Shown: positions 47,989 to 56,900 of the stretch, piece after piece | Layout of the letters: every line of letters starts with the position of its first letter | Numbering within the stretch: position 1 is the first letter of the stretch | From: Clostridia bacterium | Lineage (GTDB): Bacteria; Bacillota; Clostridia; Peptostreptococcales; Anaerovoracaceae | DNA: 64,000 bases | Assembly (NCBI GenBank): GCA_902363595.1 | Contig: CABJAP010000008.1 | Coordinates: 154,302-218,301 of the forward strand | Direction of reading: 5' to 3' | Notes under the pieces: model-generated | What the model was told of the DNA's origin: nothing | The model's database searches: none | What the model saw: only the letters and a program-made list of their open reading frames with translations | Position numbers and translations under genes: made by a program

Positions 47989-49419
47989 TTAGACACTTTT
48001 GCTGCTATGGGCCAGCTTGTTATATAAGGTTGCCCGGGAAATTTTTAATAATTCCGCTGCTTTCTGCTTGTTTCCTCCGCATAAGTCCAGGGCCTTTTCA
48101 ATCACCTCTAGTTCAGCCAGTTCTCTGGCTTTTTCCAAAGGGTTTTTTTCTGTAAAAATGGTGCTTTTCATTTCCCCATATAAGCTTTCTGAAACGAAAT
48201 CGCCCAAATCGCCGGCTTCGATCTGTTTACCCACACAGAGGTTCATTGCCCGTTCAATCAAGTTTTTTAATTCCCTGACATTTCCCGGCCAATTATAGCA
48301 ATAGAAATATTTCATCACTTGGGGAGAAACACATTCCACCTTTTTGTCCAGCAAAGCGTTCATTTCCTGGATGCTTTGTTCTACAAACAGAGGGATGTCT
48401 TCTTTTCGCTCTCGCAGCGGAGGAATGGTCACTCGCATAATATTCAAACGGTAATAGAGATCCTCTCTAAATTTTCCTTCCTTCACAAGCAGAGCTAAGT
48501 TTTTATTGGATGCAGCAATAATCCGCACATCCATTTTTTTTGTTCTTCCTCCGATCCGGCAAAATTCTTTTTCCTGAAGCACACGCAGCAGCTTAGGCTG
48601 GATGTGGTAAGGCAGCTGATCCACTTCATCCAAAAAGAGCGCCCCTTTCTCGGCCAGCTCCAGTTTGCCAGGTCTTCCGCCCGGTTGTGCACCGGTGAAG
48701 GCCCCTCCTTCGTAGCCGAACAGCTCTGATTCAAAAAGGCTTTCCGGTATGGCCGCGCAGTTGATTTCAATGAACGGATAATTCATTCGCTTGCTCAGAT
48801 TATGGATAGAATGTGCGACAAGCTCTTTTCCGCAGCCTGTTTCAGCTTCGATCAGGACCGTCGAATCGGTTTCGGACATCCTGACTAGTTTACTTTTTAG
48901 TTCTCGAATCGGTACGCTGTCTCCGATTATATCAGCAAGGGAATATTTCTTGTGCGCTTTTTTTCTTTTTTTGCCGGAAATAATTCGTTTGATTCGATCG
49001 GAAAAGTCCAAAAGTCCATCAGCTGATAGAGCCTCCAGTTTGTTAAAAAACAGGTCGACTTCTTGAGCGGTACTGAATAAATCAAAGTCCACAACGCCAA
49101 TCATTTTTTTGCCCTCATACAGCGCTTTCATTCTGGCAATATTGATACCGCTCATTCCCAGGTAAACAGCCAGCTCCTCGTTTTTTTCCGATTCCAGAAA
49201 ATCTATTAATTTGCTGGCGGGGTATATTTCCCTTATGTTTTTTCCAAGGATCTCTTTAGAGAAATTTTCGCCTTCTGTTTGGGTTATTTTTTCCTTCAAT
49301 TCCTTTGCCATATATCGTATGGTTCCATCTTTGTCCACAACCACCAACCCACTAATATGATCCAGAATTCTTTTGCATTCTTCAAGCGTAAGCTGAAAAT
49401 CGCTGCTCTTCCTATTCAT
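47989..49419 (-). CDS. Sigma-54-dependent enhancer-binding regulator (PAS-AAA-Fis)
   Basis: A 476-residue activator: N-terminal PAS (about 5-110: ILDHISGLVVVDKDGTIRYM), a helical linker, AAA+ domain (about 165-400) with Walker A EAETGCGKELVAHSIH, the sigma-54-contact GAFTGA in YEGGAFTGAQPGG, and Walker B GALFLDEVDQL. A Fis-type helix-turn-helix ends it (about 435-474: GGNKQKAAELLKISRATLYNKL). The start at 49419 follows AGGAGG; the longer upstream frame runs into the rpsR terminator. It reads away from rpsR toward the transporter operon, which it very likely controls. Confidence 0.93.
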   Translation of the reverse strand: MNRKSSDFQLTLEECKRILDHISGLVVVDKDGTIRYMAKELKEKITQTEGENFSKEILGKNIREIYPASKLIDFLESEKNEELAVYLGMSGINIARMKALYEGKKMIGVVDFDLFSTAQEVDLFFNKLEALSADGLLDFSDRIKRIISGKKRKKAHKKYSLADIIGDSVPIRELKSKLVRMSETDSTVLIEAETGCGKELVAHSIHNLSKRMNYPFIEINCAAIPESLFESELFGYEGGAFTGAQPGGRPGKLELAEKGALFLDEVDQLPYHIQPKLLRVLQEKEFCRIGGRTKKMDVRIIAASNKNLALLVKEGKFREDLYYRLNIMRVTIPPLRERKEDIPLFVEQSIQEMNALLDKKVECVSPQVMKYFYCYNWPGNVRELKNLIERAMNLCVGKQIEAGDLGDFVSESLYGEMKSTIFTEKNPLEKARELAELEVIEKALDLCGGNKQKAAELLKISRATLYNKLAHSSKSV

Positions 49420-49447
49420 CTCCAGGTCCTCCTGTTTCCAACTAAAG

Positions 49448-49485
49448 AAAAAAACGGAACCAGCTGTCTTATTCTGCTGATTCCG
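49448..49485 (-). terminator. Intrinsic terminator of rpsF-ssb-rpsR
   Basis: On the minus strand CGGAATCAGC (49485-49476) pairs with GCTGGTTCCG (49464-49455) with one mismatch, followed by seven U (49454-49448). Confidence 0.85.
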
Positions 49486-49499
49486 CTCTCTTGTTCTTC

Positions 49500-49730
49500 T
49501 TAGTCTGCTGTATAAGGCAGCAGTGCAACGATTCTTGCTCTCTTGATCGCTCTTGTTACTTCTCTCTGGTGTACTGCGCAAGTTCCGGTGATTCTCTTAG
49601 GAAGAATCTTACCTCTTTCCGTTACATATTTTTTCAGTTTTTCAACGTCTTTGTAATCTATGGTTTCTGTCTTGTCCGCACAGAACTGGCATACTTTTTT
49701 TCTTCTCATGCCGCCGCGTCTTCTATCCAT
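49500..49730 (-). CDS. rpsR: 30S ribosomal protein S18
   Basis: A 76-residue S18 with the zinc-type CQFC pair, [20 protein letters not shown] and the [26 protein letters not shown] core. S18 binds with S6 to the platform of the 30S subunit. It is third in the rpsF-ssb-rpsR operon and is followed by a terminator. Confidence 0.97.
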   Translation of the reverse strand: MDRRRGGMRRKKVCQFCADKTETIDYKDVEKLKKYVTERGKILPKRITGTCAVHQREVTRAIKRARIVALLPYTAD

Positions 49731-49748
49731 GACATTATCTCCTTTCTC

Positions 49749-50180
49749 TTAGAATGGGATGTCCTCATCCTCGATGGCCTGGAATCCCTCTGGAATCCCC
49801 ATGTCATCCTTCTGCGGAGATGAGGCCTGCTGTTGTGCCGGCCGATCGCTTCTTTCGTTCCGATCTCCCCAGTCTAAAAATTCTACGTTATTAGCAACTA
49901 CTTCCGTGGTATACACAGTCGCCCCATCTTTGTTGGTATATTTTCCTGTCTGTATGCGTCCCTGTATTCCTACAAGTCTGCCTTTTCTCAGGAAACGTTC
50001 GCAGTTTTCCGCCTGTTTTCCAAATACAACCACATTGGGAAAATCGGCCTGCTTTTCGCCTCCGGCTCTTACCGGACGGTCGATGGCTACGCTGAATCTG
50101 GCAACCGCCATCTGCGTTTCGGAAGTATATCTTACTTCAGGGTCTCTTGTTAATCTGCCGATCAGTACTACATTATTCAT
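49749..50180 (-). CDS. ssb: Single-stranded DNA-binding protein
   Basis: A 143-residue SSB: OB fold (about 1-108: MNNVVLIGRLTRDPEVRYT; LVGIQGRIQTGKYTNKDG), a polar Gln/Ser/Pro-rich linker and the acidic tip EDEDIPF that recruits replication and repair proteins. It sits between rpsF and rpsR, the standard Firmicute order. Confidence 0.97.
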   Translation of the reverse strand: MNNVVLIGRLTRDPEVRYTSETQMAVARFSVAIDRPVRAGGEKQADFPNVVVFGKQAENCERFLRKGRLVGIQGRIQTGKYTNKDGATVYTTEVVANNVEFLDWGDRNERSDRPAQQQASSPQKDDMGIPEGFQAIEDEDIPF

Positions 50181-50192
50181 ACCCGCACCCCT

Positions 50193-50480
50193 TTATTTCT
50201 CATCTTTGTTAATGATCATGTGTCTCATTACATTATCTGAGATTTTCAGTCTTCTGTCTAATTCTTTAGGCAGATTTTCACTTGCTTTAAATTCTACGAC
50301 TACGTAGTATCCGTCATTTTTCTTCTGAATCGGATATGCAAGTTTTTTCATTCCCCATACGTCTGTTTTGGTGACTTCGCCATCCGCGCTGATGATCTGC
50401 TGAACAGTCTCAACGGTAGCATTCTTTTTCTCGTCCTCCAAAACTGGATCGATAATGAACATAACTTCATAATTTGTCAT
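50193..50480 (-). CDS. rpsF: 30S ribosomal protein S6
   Basis: A 95-residue S6 starting MTNYEVMFIIDPVLEDEKK, with the MKKLAYPIQKKNDGYYVVVEF core. The start at 50480 follows AGGGAGGTGA; a longer in-frame extension covers the leader and is not translated. First gene of rpsF-ssb-rpsR, 12 bases before ssb. Confidence 0.96.
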   Translation of the reverse strand: MTNYEVMFIIDPVLEDEKKNATVETVQQIISADGEVTKTDVWGMKKLAYPIQKKNDGYYVVVEFKASENLPKELDRRLKISDNVMRHMIINKDEK

Positions 50481-50506
50481 TCGTTTCACCTCCCTGTGGA
50501 CTAAAT

Positions 50507-50552
50507 GGCGCCCGCCTTCTGCCGGCGCAGAGAGCATTAAAAATTTCAATGC
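50507..50552 (-). promoter_or_regulatory. Candidate S6:S18 leader hairpins upstream of rpsF
   Basis: In the rpsF leader GGCATT pairs with AATGCT-type sequence (50552-50531). A second hairpin, GCGCCGGC-AGAA-GGCGGGCGC (50528-50508), contains an asymmetric CCG near its base. Known S6:S18 autoregulatory RNAs feature a CCG trinucleotide in a bulged stem at this position. Recognition is by eye only. Confidence 0.4.
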
Positions 50553-50558
50553 CTTTCT

Positions 50559-50586
50559 ATTATACACTACTTTGTGCAAAAATCAA
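50559..50586 (-). promoter_or_regulatory. Sigma-A promoter of rpsF-ssb-rpsR
   Basis: On the minus strand TTGATT (50586-50581), 16-base spacer and TATAAT (50564-50559). It lies just inside the end of the lipoprotein gene's 3' flank, with no terminator between them. Confidence 0.7.
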
Positions 50587-50595
50587 GAAAAATCT

Positions 50596-51198
50596 TTACA
50601 CCGGAATAATCAATCCGCCCATGATGATTTCCATCATTTCCTCAGTCAGCTCCATATCCCAGCTGTAATTATCGTTTTTCGTCAGCTTAACGGTAAGCGT
50701 CTGCGGCTCACCGGGCGCGGCCTGGCTGGCCTTTTCCACCTGCTTTGCGAAAATACTCAAGCACTTTTTGTTTAGACTCTTTTTACTGTTCTTTCCCGTG
50801 TAAAGATTATCCTCCATATAGGAATAGGCTTCCTTATTATAATCTTTCAGAACACCGCTGAAATCCGAATTGCAGACCTGGACCTGGGCCGTGGCTGCGG
50901 TTTCGGCCTGGTTTTTTTCTACAGAATCAATTTTATAAGTAAAGTTTTTAAAAAGGCTGTTGTAGATCAGATCCAAATCCTCTTTGTTTCCGGCGCTGTG
51001 GAGGAGCATGTTGATATCTTCATTTTGCGTATACAAAATCAGCGTGTCCGTATCCTTTTTCTTTAAACCTTCAAAAAATGCTTCTGTCACCTGCTCCGGC
51101 TCGGTGATTGTCAGGGTCTGGGTAAAATCTTTCATGCTGCATCCCCAAAGCCCGCTGGCCGCGGCAAGGATCATAACGATTGCGATTATCTTTTTCAT
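50596..51198 (-). CDS. Lipoprotein of the DUF4878/DUF5105-like type
   Basis: A 200-residue lipoprotein: signal peptide with the lipobox SGLWGC (Cys about 20), then an NTF2-like domain. ITEPEQVTEAFFEGLKKKDTDTLILYT is the characteristic helix of small secreted NTF2-like lipoproteins, and the C-terminal strand pattern ends KLTKNDNYSWDMELTEEMMEIIMGG. The start at 51198 is preceded by GGAG. It is probably a surface-exposed binding protein of unknown ligand, located between kdgK and rpsF. Confidence 0.75.
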   Translation of the reverse strand: MKKIIAIVMILAAASGLWGCSMKDFTQTLTITEPEQVTEAFFEGLKKKDTDTLILYTQNEDINMLLHSAGNKEDLDLIYNSLFKNFTYKIDSVEKNQAETAATAQVQVCNSDFSGVLKDYNKEAYSYMEDNLYTGKNSKKSLNKKCLSIFAKQVEKASQAAPGEPQTLTVKLTKNDNYSWDMELTEEMMEIIMGGLIIPV

Positions 51199-51290
51199 AC
51201 CTGAATTCTCCATACATTTTTTCCATTATATCATGTATGGCGCCAGTTGGCATGTTTTCCCGTCATATTTTGTTGTCTGCTGGGAAGGAT

Positions 51291-52313
51291 TTATCGCTGC
51301 ACCCGCCCGCTGCCGTCGCCGGCCGCCAGCGCATTCACTTCTTCAACGCTCACCCTGTTAAAATCACCCTCCACAGAATGTTTGAGACAAGACGCCGCCG
51401 CAGCGAATTCCAGGGCATCTTTCAGGGACATGTTTTTATACAGCCCATAAATCAGTCCTGCTGCGAAGCTGTCTCCCCCGCCAACCCGGTCGACGATATG
51501 AATCTCATACTCCTTTGAAAAGAAACATTGGCTGCCGTCGCTGATCATGGCGGCCCATCGGTTATCATTGGCCGACAAGCTGGTTCTCAATGTGATCGCA
51601 GCGTATTTAAAGCCAAACCGCTCAATCAGCTGACTTGCAACAGAACAATAACCTTCATGATTGAGTTTTCCCCCGTTCACATCACTATCCTCGGCCTGTA
51701 TGCCGAAAATCTTTTCCGCATCCTCTTCATTGGCAATGCAGATATCCACATAGTCCATCAGTGGTTCCATAATACGCTGCGCTTCCTGAGAGGACCAGAG
51801 TTTTTTCCTGAAGTTGAGATCGCAGCTGATCGTCATATCCCGCTTCTTGGCTTCCCGGCAGGCTTCTTTTACCAGCACTGCGGCATTCTCGCTCAGGGCC
51901 GGCGTAATTCCGGTAAAATGAAACCATTTCGCCCCATCAAAAATGGCCGGCCAGTCAAAATCTCCCGAAACCGCCTGGGCAATGGAGGATCCGGCTCTGT
52001 CGTAGATAACTTTGGAAGGCCTCTGGGATGCTCCTGTTTCCAAATAATAGATTCCGACCCGATCCCCTCCCCGGACAATGCTGCCGGTATCCACTCCGAA
52101 AGAATTCAAGCTACGGATGGCTGCCGCTCCAATCTCGTGGGGAGGCAGCTTGGTGACAAAAGCAGTGTCCACTCCAAAATTGGAAAGGGATACGGCAACA
52201 TTTGCTTCCCCGCCGCCAAAAGTCGCTTCCATACGGTCATTTTGAAAAAAGCGCAGATAGCCTTCTGGTTTCAGCCGCAGCATAATTTCTCCAAACGTAA
52301 TAATTTCCGCCAT
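51291..52313 (-). CDS. kdgK: 2-dehydro-3-deoxygluconokinase (PfkB family)
   Basis: A 340-residue PfkB kinase that phosphorylates 2-keto-3-deoxygluconate to KDPG. MAEIITFGEIMLRLKPEGYLRF, ATFGGGEANVAVSLSNFG and the catalytic RVGGGDSFAAGLIYG (Asp base) are visible. It is last in the hexuronate operon, four bases after eda; the pair completes the route to pyruvate and glyceraldehyde-3-phosphate. Confidence 0.93.
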   Translation of the reverse strand: MAEIITFGEIMLRLKPEGYLRFFQNDRMEATFGGGEANVAVSLSNFGVDTAFVTKLPPHEIGAAAIRSLNSFGVDTGSIVRGGDRVGIYYLETGASQRPSKVIYDRAGSSIAQAVSGDFDWPAIFDGAKWFHFTGITPALSENAAVLVKEACREAKKRDMTISCDLNFRKKLWSSQEAQRIMEPLMDYVDICIANEEDAEKIFGIQAEDSDVNGGKLNHEGYCSVASQLIERFGFKYAAITLRTSLSANDNRWAAMISDGSQCFFSKEYEIHIVDRVGGGDSFAAGLIYGLYKNMSLKDALEFAAAASCLKHSVEGDFNRVSVEEVNALAAGDGSGRVQR

Positions 52314-52317
52314 CTTC

Positions 52318-52968
52318 TTACCTCCTAATCTCCTTTACAAGTTTCATCGCCTTCCGGCACCTCTTTGTCACTTCTTCCCATCGATCCTGCTCTAATAAAT
52401 CCGTCTTTACCATAAACGTGCCGCCGCAGGCAGCAACCGCTGGGCTGGACAGGTATTCCCCCAAATTATCCATAGAGATTCCGCCGGTAGGCATGAATTT
52501 CACTTGCTGATAAGGACCGGCAAGGGCGTTTATGGTTTTGACCCCGCCGAACTGCTCTGCCGGGAAAAATTTCAGGACGGTCAGCCCCATCTCCATGGCC
52601 CGCTCAATCTCCGTAGGCGTGACACATCCGGGGAATACAGGAATGTCCCGATTCAAGCAAAACTCCACCACCTTTGGATTGAAACCCGGGCTGACGATAA
52701 ACCGGGCCCCGGCATCTTTCGCCCTTTGGGCCTGCTCTACGGTAAGAACGGTACCGGCTCCCACCATTAGATGATCACACTGCACGCCCATGGTTTCGAT
52801 AACTTTTTCCGCCCCTTGAGCGCGGAATGTAACTTCCGCGGCCTCCATTTCCCCATCTGCCAGCGCCTTTGCCAGCAGCGCAGCCTTATTTGTCTGATCC
52901 AGCCGGATGACAGGAATAATTCCTGCCCGGAAAAAAGTCTGTACAACGCTCTGGTATTGTTTGCTCAT
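52318..52968 (-). CDS. eda: KDPG/KHG aldolase
   Basis: A 216-residue class I aldolase that splits KDPG into pyruvate and glyceraldehyde-3-phosphate (the same fold handles 4-hydroxy-2-oxoglutarate). The Glu in AAEVTFRAQGA, the Schiff-base Lys in LTVLKFFPAEQFGG and the phosphate loop FMPTGGIS are present. It overlaps the uxaA stop by four bases and precedes kdgK. Confidence 0.95.
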   Translation of the reverse strand: MSKQYQSVVQTFFRAGIIPVIRLDQTNKAALLAKALADGEMEAAEVTFRAQGAEKVIETMGVQCDHLMVGAGTVLTVEQAQRAKDAGARFIVSPGFNPKVVEFCLNRDIPVFPGCVTPTEIERAMEMGLTVLKFFPAEQFGGVKTINALAGPYQQVKFMPTGGISMDNLGEYLSSPAVAACGGTFMVKTDLLEQDRWEEVTKRCRKAMKLVKEIRR

Positions 52969-54416
52969 AATGTCACTCCTTGTTTAAAAATAGCGATATC
53001 CCGGTAACCCCTGATCTCGCATTTCGTTCGATCCCCGCTGGCTGTTTCTATAACACAGCGGTAAAAATCTTCAACAATCTTTTCCCGGTCCCCTTCATCC
53101 GCCATAAAGCCCCCATCGAAATCGAACCAGTTGTTCTTTTTTTCATAAATGAAATGGTTGGAAGCGATCTTAACGGTAGGAACCAGGCTTCCGAAAGGCG
53201 TTCCCCTGCCTGTGGTAAAAAGAATCAAATGAGCGCCGGACAGGGCCAGGGCCGTGGAAGCCACCAGATCGTTTCCAGGGGAGGAAAGCAAATTCAGACC
53301 GGGAACCTTTACCGGTTCTCCATACTGTAAGACATCATTGACAAGGGAGCTGCCGCCCTTTTGCACGCAGCCCAGCGATTTATCTTCCAAAGTGGTAATG
53401 CCCCCCGCTTTATTTCCCGGGGAAGGATTTTCATAAATCACCTGTCCGTGGCGTCTGAAATAGTCCTTAAACTGATTGATAAGTCCGACTGTTTTAGCGA
53501 AGGTCTCTTCATCTCTGCACCTGTTCATCAACAGTCTTTCCGCTCCGAACATCTCCGGAACTTCCGTCAGGATTACGCTGCCGCCCTGGCCGCACAAGCG
53601 GTCGGAAAACCTGCCCACCAAGGGGTTTGCCGTTATACCGGAAAGGCCGTCGGAGCCGCCGCATTTCAGGCCGACCACCAGCCGGCTCACCGGAACCGGC
53701 TGCCGCCGGAAGTTTTTCGCATAATCGATCAGATCGCGTACCAATAATGCGCCGTCTTCAAGTTCATCCTCCGTATCCTGGCATTGGAGAAATTTTATCC
53801 GCTCCAATGAAGCCGGCTGACCTGGCAAATAGTCCTTTAAAACGTCCAAGTTGCAATTTTCGCAGCCCAGCCCCAAGAGCAGAACGCCTCCGGCGTTGGG
53901 ATGACCGGCCAGAGCGGCCAATGCCCTGCGGGTATTTTCTTGATCCTCGCCCATCTGTGAACAGCCATAAGGATGGGTGATGGCATAAACCCCGTCAACC
54001 TTTCCCCGTGCGTATTCCTTCGCTTTCTCAGCAAGCTCCTGGGCAACGGAATTCACACAGCCCACAGTGGCAATAATCCAAACCTCATTTCGAACCGCGC
54101 ACCTGCCGTCTTCCCGCACATATCCGCTGAAAAAAGAAGCTTTCGATCCTCTTAGTTCTTGAGTTTTCAAGGCTTTACGGTATTGATAATCTTCTGTATC
54201 GCCTAATAGCGTTTTTACGTTGTGGGTGTGGACCCATTGGCCCTCTTGAATGTCTTTCTCAGCCCGCCCGATGGGGCAGCCGTATTTGATAATGGTCTCC
54301 CCCTTGGAAATTTTTTTTAAAGCGAATTTATGACCCTGGGGTATCTTCTCTTTTTTCACCAGATCGTTCAAGGCGACCGCCACGTTATCCTTCTCGTTTA
54401 TTTTAATCCAGTCCAT
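52965..54416 (-). CDS. uxaA: Altronate dehydratase
   Basis: A 483-residue dehydratase converting D-altronate to 2-keto-3-deoxygluconate: an N-terminal SAF-like domain (about 1-90) joined to the C-terminal iron-dependent domain. CGGSDGLSGITANPLVGRFSD and GRGTPFGSLVPTVKIASN are conserved. The start at 54416 is eight bases after AAGGAG; an ATG nine bases earlier lies too near that site. It follows uxaB by two bases and overlaps eda. Confidence 0.94.
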   Translation of the reverse strand: MDWIKINEKDNVAVALNDLVKKEKIPQGHKFALKKISKGETIIKYGCPIGRAEKDIQEGQWVHTHNVKTLLGDTEDYQYRKALKTQELRGSKASFFSGYVREDGRCAVRNEVWIIATVGCVNSVAQELAEKAKEYARGKVDGVYAITHPYGCSQMGEDQENTRRALAALAGHPNAGGVLLLGLGCENCNLDVLKDYLPGQPASLERIKFLQCQDTEDELEDGALLVRDLIDYAKNFRRQPVPVSRLVVGLKCGGSDGLSGITANPLVGRFSDRLCGQGGSVILTEVPEMFGAERLLMNRCRDEETFAKTVGLINQFKDYFRRHGQVIYENPSPGNKAGGITTLEDKSLGCVQKGGSSLVNDVLQYGEPVKVPGLNLLSSPGNDLVASTALALSGAHLILFTTGRGTPFGSLVPTVKIASNHFIYEKKNNWFDFDGGFMADEGDREKIVEDFYRCVIETASGDRTKCEIRGYRDIAIFKQGVTL

Positions 54417-54418
54417 CT

Positions 54419-55858
54419 CTAACACTCCTTGAGAAAACCAGCCAGAGCCTCTGTCATCCCCTGGCTTTCGATCCCATCCATAAAGGCTGCTGTCATCTGC
54501 ACCAGGCCTTGAACCTTGGATAAATTCTCCTGGAAAAAATCCTTCTGTTCAAGCAGTTCATGGACAAGGGCCTCATTGGTCTGAAACTGTCCGGCCCTGC
54601 GGAAAAAAGCGAGGACCTGTTCATCGTCCCGAACCTGCTCATGTTTGTAGTAGACAATCAGCGCTGCCAGGGCAAAGACGGTGCATGCAGGCAGCGTCCC
54701 CTTGCGGGCGGCATATTCTTTCAGAGATGGCTTGATTCTGGCCGTCCATTTTGAAATGCTGTTGAGGGCGATATCGGTCAGCTTGTGGTCAATAAAGGGG
54801 TTGGCAAAGCGATCGAATACATCTTCAGCAAATTGGCGCAAATCTTCCTTGGGCAGGTCCAAGGTTGGAATGACTTCTTGAAAAACAAAGGTCCTGACAA
54901 ACTGGTTGATCTTCTCATCTTCCATGCTTTCTCTGACAATTTGTTTTCCTGCGAGACGGGCCACAGGGACCAGGCAAGTATGGGCCCCGTTGAGAATTCT
55001 CACCTTGCGGGTTTTGTAAGGCTTGTGATCTTTTTTTACCAGGATGGGCAGCCCGGCCCTGGCAAAAGGAAGCCGTTCTTCCAAATCCTCCGCACCCTCA
55101 ATCACCCAAAGGCCAAAGGATTCTGCCGCATCCATCAAGACGTCCTCATATCCGTTTTTTCGGTTTTCTTCCTCCGGATCGGCAGGGTATCCGGTGACGA
55201 TCCGATCCACCAGGGTGGAGCAGAATCGATTTTCCTGCTCTACCCATTGGATGAAGTCCGGCCCCAAATCCCAGTCCCGGATGTGGGACAGCACGCAGTC
55301 TTTCAGCTTTTTCCCATTATCATCGATGAGTTCGCAGGAGAGAATGATAAAGCCCCGCTGGCTGGTTGTGCAGGAAAACCGTTCATACAGCAGCCTGGTC
55401 AGCTTTGCCGGAAAAGATGCAGGCGGCTGGTCGGAAAACCGGCAAGTGCCGTCGTAAACGATCCCGGCCTCCGTTGTATTGGATACGATATATTCCATCT
55501 CCTCATTTCTGGCCAGATCCAAAAAAGAAGCAAAATCTTCATATGGATCGATCCCTCTGCTGATGCAGCTGATGATTCGCTTTTCATTTCTGATTCCTTG
55601 TCTGTCCCGTCCCCGCAGATAGAGAGTATACAGCCCCTCCTGCCGGTTGATGTCCGCAGTGCTCCCTGCCGGAATAGGCTGGACAACGGCCACTTTACCG
55701 TTAAAATCACCCCTCTCGTTGGCAAGGTCGATAAAGTAATCAACAAAGCCCCGCAGAAAATTCCCTTCGCCGAATTGAATGACTTTCTCAGGAGCCTGCC
55801 GGAGAAGATAGCCGTCATAGTTTAATATATCCAGAGTTTCATACGTTAATTTATCCAT
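54419..55858 (-). CDS. uxaB: Tagaturonate reductase (altronate oxidoreductase)
   Basis: A 479-residue long-chain mannitol-dehydrogenase-family enzyme that reduces D-tagaturonate to D-altronate with NADH. VIQFGEGNFLRGFVDYFID is the NAD-binding start, VSNTTEAGI and KVRILNGAHTCLVPVA follow, and NPFIDHKLTDIALNSISKW is the C-terminal catalytic segment. It feeds uxaA directly downstream. No UxaC isomerase is in the window, so tagaturonate may come from another source, possibly the dehydrogenase gene upstream. Confidence 0.93.
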   Translation of the reverse strand: MDKLTYETLDILNYDGYLLRQAPEKVIQFGEGNFLRGFVDYFIDLANERGDFNGKVAVVQPIPAGSTADINRQEGLYTLYLRGRDRQGIRNEKRIISCISRGIDPYEDFASFLDLARNEEMEYIVSNTTEAGIVYDGTCRFSDQPPASFPAKLTRLLYERFSCTTSQRGFIILSCELIDDNGKKLKDCVLSHIRDWDLGPDFIQWVEQENRFCSTLVDRIVTGYPADPEEENRKNGYEDVLMDAAESFGLWVIEGAEDLEERLPFARAGLPILVKKDHKPYKTRKVRILNGAHTCLVPVARLAGKQIVRESMEDEKINQFVRTFVFQEVIPTLDLPKEDLRQFAEDVFDRFANPFIDHKLTDIALNSISKWTARIKPSLKEYAARKGTLPACTVFALAALIVYYKHEQVRDDEQVLAFFRRAGQFQTNEALVHELLEQKDFFQENLSKVQGLVQMTAAFMDGIESQGMTEALAGFLKEC

Positions 55859-55868
55859 GGACCCTCCT

Positions 55869-56879
55869 TTAAAATTCGATCAAAACCTTGAGCATGTTTC
55901 CCTGGCTTGCGTCAAACGCTCTGAAAGCTTCTTCGCTTTCTTTGAATTTATAAACGTTGGTAATCACCTTGTCAAAAGGAATTGCTCCTTTTTTCGCCAG
56001 CTGGATGGATTCCATAAAATCTTCTTTTAGAGCGTTGCGTGAACCGTATACGGTTAACTCCTTTTTTTGCAGCATGGTAAAGTTAAAATCCAGATTCTCT
56101 TTGCCCACACCGATTAAAAGAACCTTGCCTGCGAATGCCGCTCCATCGACGGCCAGCTGGAAAGTCTGCGGAAGCCCCACAGCCTCTACGGCTGTATCAT
56201 AGCCCCGTCCCTGAGTGAGGCTTTCTATTTTTTCAGACAAATGGCCATCGTTGAGCACGTATTGGTCAAAGCCGAAGGTTTTTACATAGTCCAGCTTTTC
56301 CCTGGATATATCGCAGATATGAACTTCCGCGCCCATGATTTTGGCTGATAGTCCAGCCATCACACCGATGGTTCCGGCGCCGATGATCAGAACCCGCTCT
56401 CCGGCTTTGATACCCGCCCGCTTGATTCCATGGTACCCGATGCAGAAAGGCTCGATGAGGGCCAGATACTTTGGGTCAATGCCTTCACCCTTATACAGCC
56501 GCTCCACCGGCATGGTAATGTACTGGCGAAAGGCCCCGTCCCTTTGGGCGCCCATGGTTTGGTTGTTTTCACAGCAATTGACAAATCCCCGCTGACAGGC
56601 GTAGCACTGACCGCAGTTAAAATAAGGGTTGGCTGTGACGATCATGCCTTTTTCCAGCCCCAGTTCATTGGGGCCGATGTCAACGATTTCTGCAGAAAAT
56701 TCATGCCCTGGAATCCTTGGATAATCGGCATAGGCAAACGTCCCCCTATACGTGCCCAGGTCCGATCCGCAGATTCCGCCGTAAATCAGCTTGAGCACTG
56801 CTTCGCCCTCGCCTCTCTTGGGCAGCTCCGCCTCTTTATAGACCAGTTCCTTTGGTCTTTCAATACGAATATAATCCAC
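55869..56879 (-). CDS. Zinc-dependent dehydrogenase, possibly L-galactonate 5-dehydrogenase
   Basis: A 336-residue MDR-family enzyme. Catalytic zinc ligands are Cys in GGICGSDLG and His in PGHEFSAEIV. Structural zinc cysteines are in CGQCYACQRGFVNCC, and the cofactor loop is IIGAGTIGVMA. Overall style, including the C-terminal GSRNALKEDF segment, resembles E. coli YjjN/LgoD, which oxidises L-galactonate to D-tagaturonate, the UxaB substrate. It starts 11 bases before uxaB in transcript order. Other sugar-acid or polyol substrates (idonate, sorbitol) remain possible. Confidence 0.85.
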   Translation of the reverse strand: MDYIRIERPKELVYKEAELPKRGEGEAVLKLIYGGICGSDLGTYRGTFAYADYPRIPGHEFSAEIVDIGPNELGLEKGMIVTANPYFNCGQCYACQRGFVNCCENNQTMGAQRDGAFRQYITMPVERLYKGEGIDPKYLALIEPFCIGYHGIKRAGIKAGERVLIIGAGTIGVMAGLSAKIMGAEVHICDISREKLDYVKTFGFDQYVLNDGHLSEKIESLTQGRGYDTAVEAVGLPQTFQLAVDGAAFAGKVLLIGVGKENLDFNFTMLQKKELTVYGSRNALKEDFMESIQLAKKGAIPFDKVITNVYKFKESEEAFRAFDASQGNMLKVLIEF

Positions 56880-56900
56880 AAAGATACCTCCTTTTGTTCT

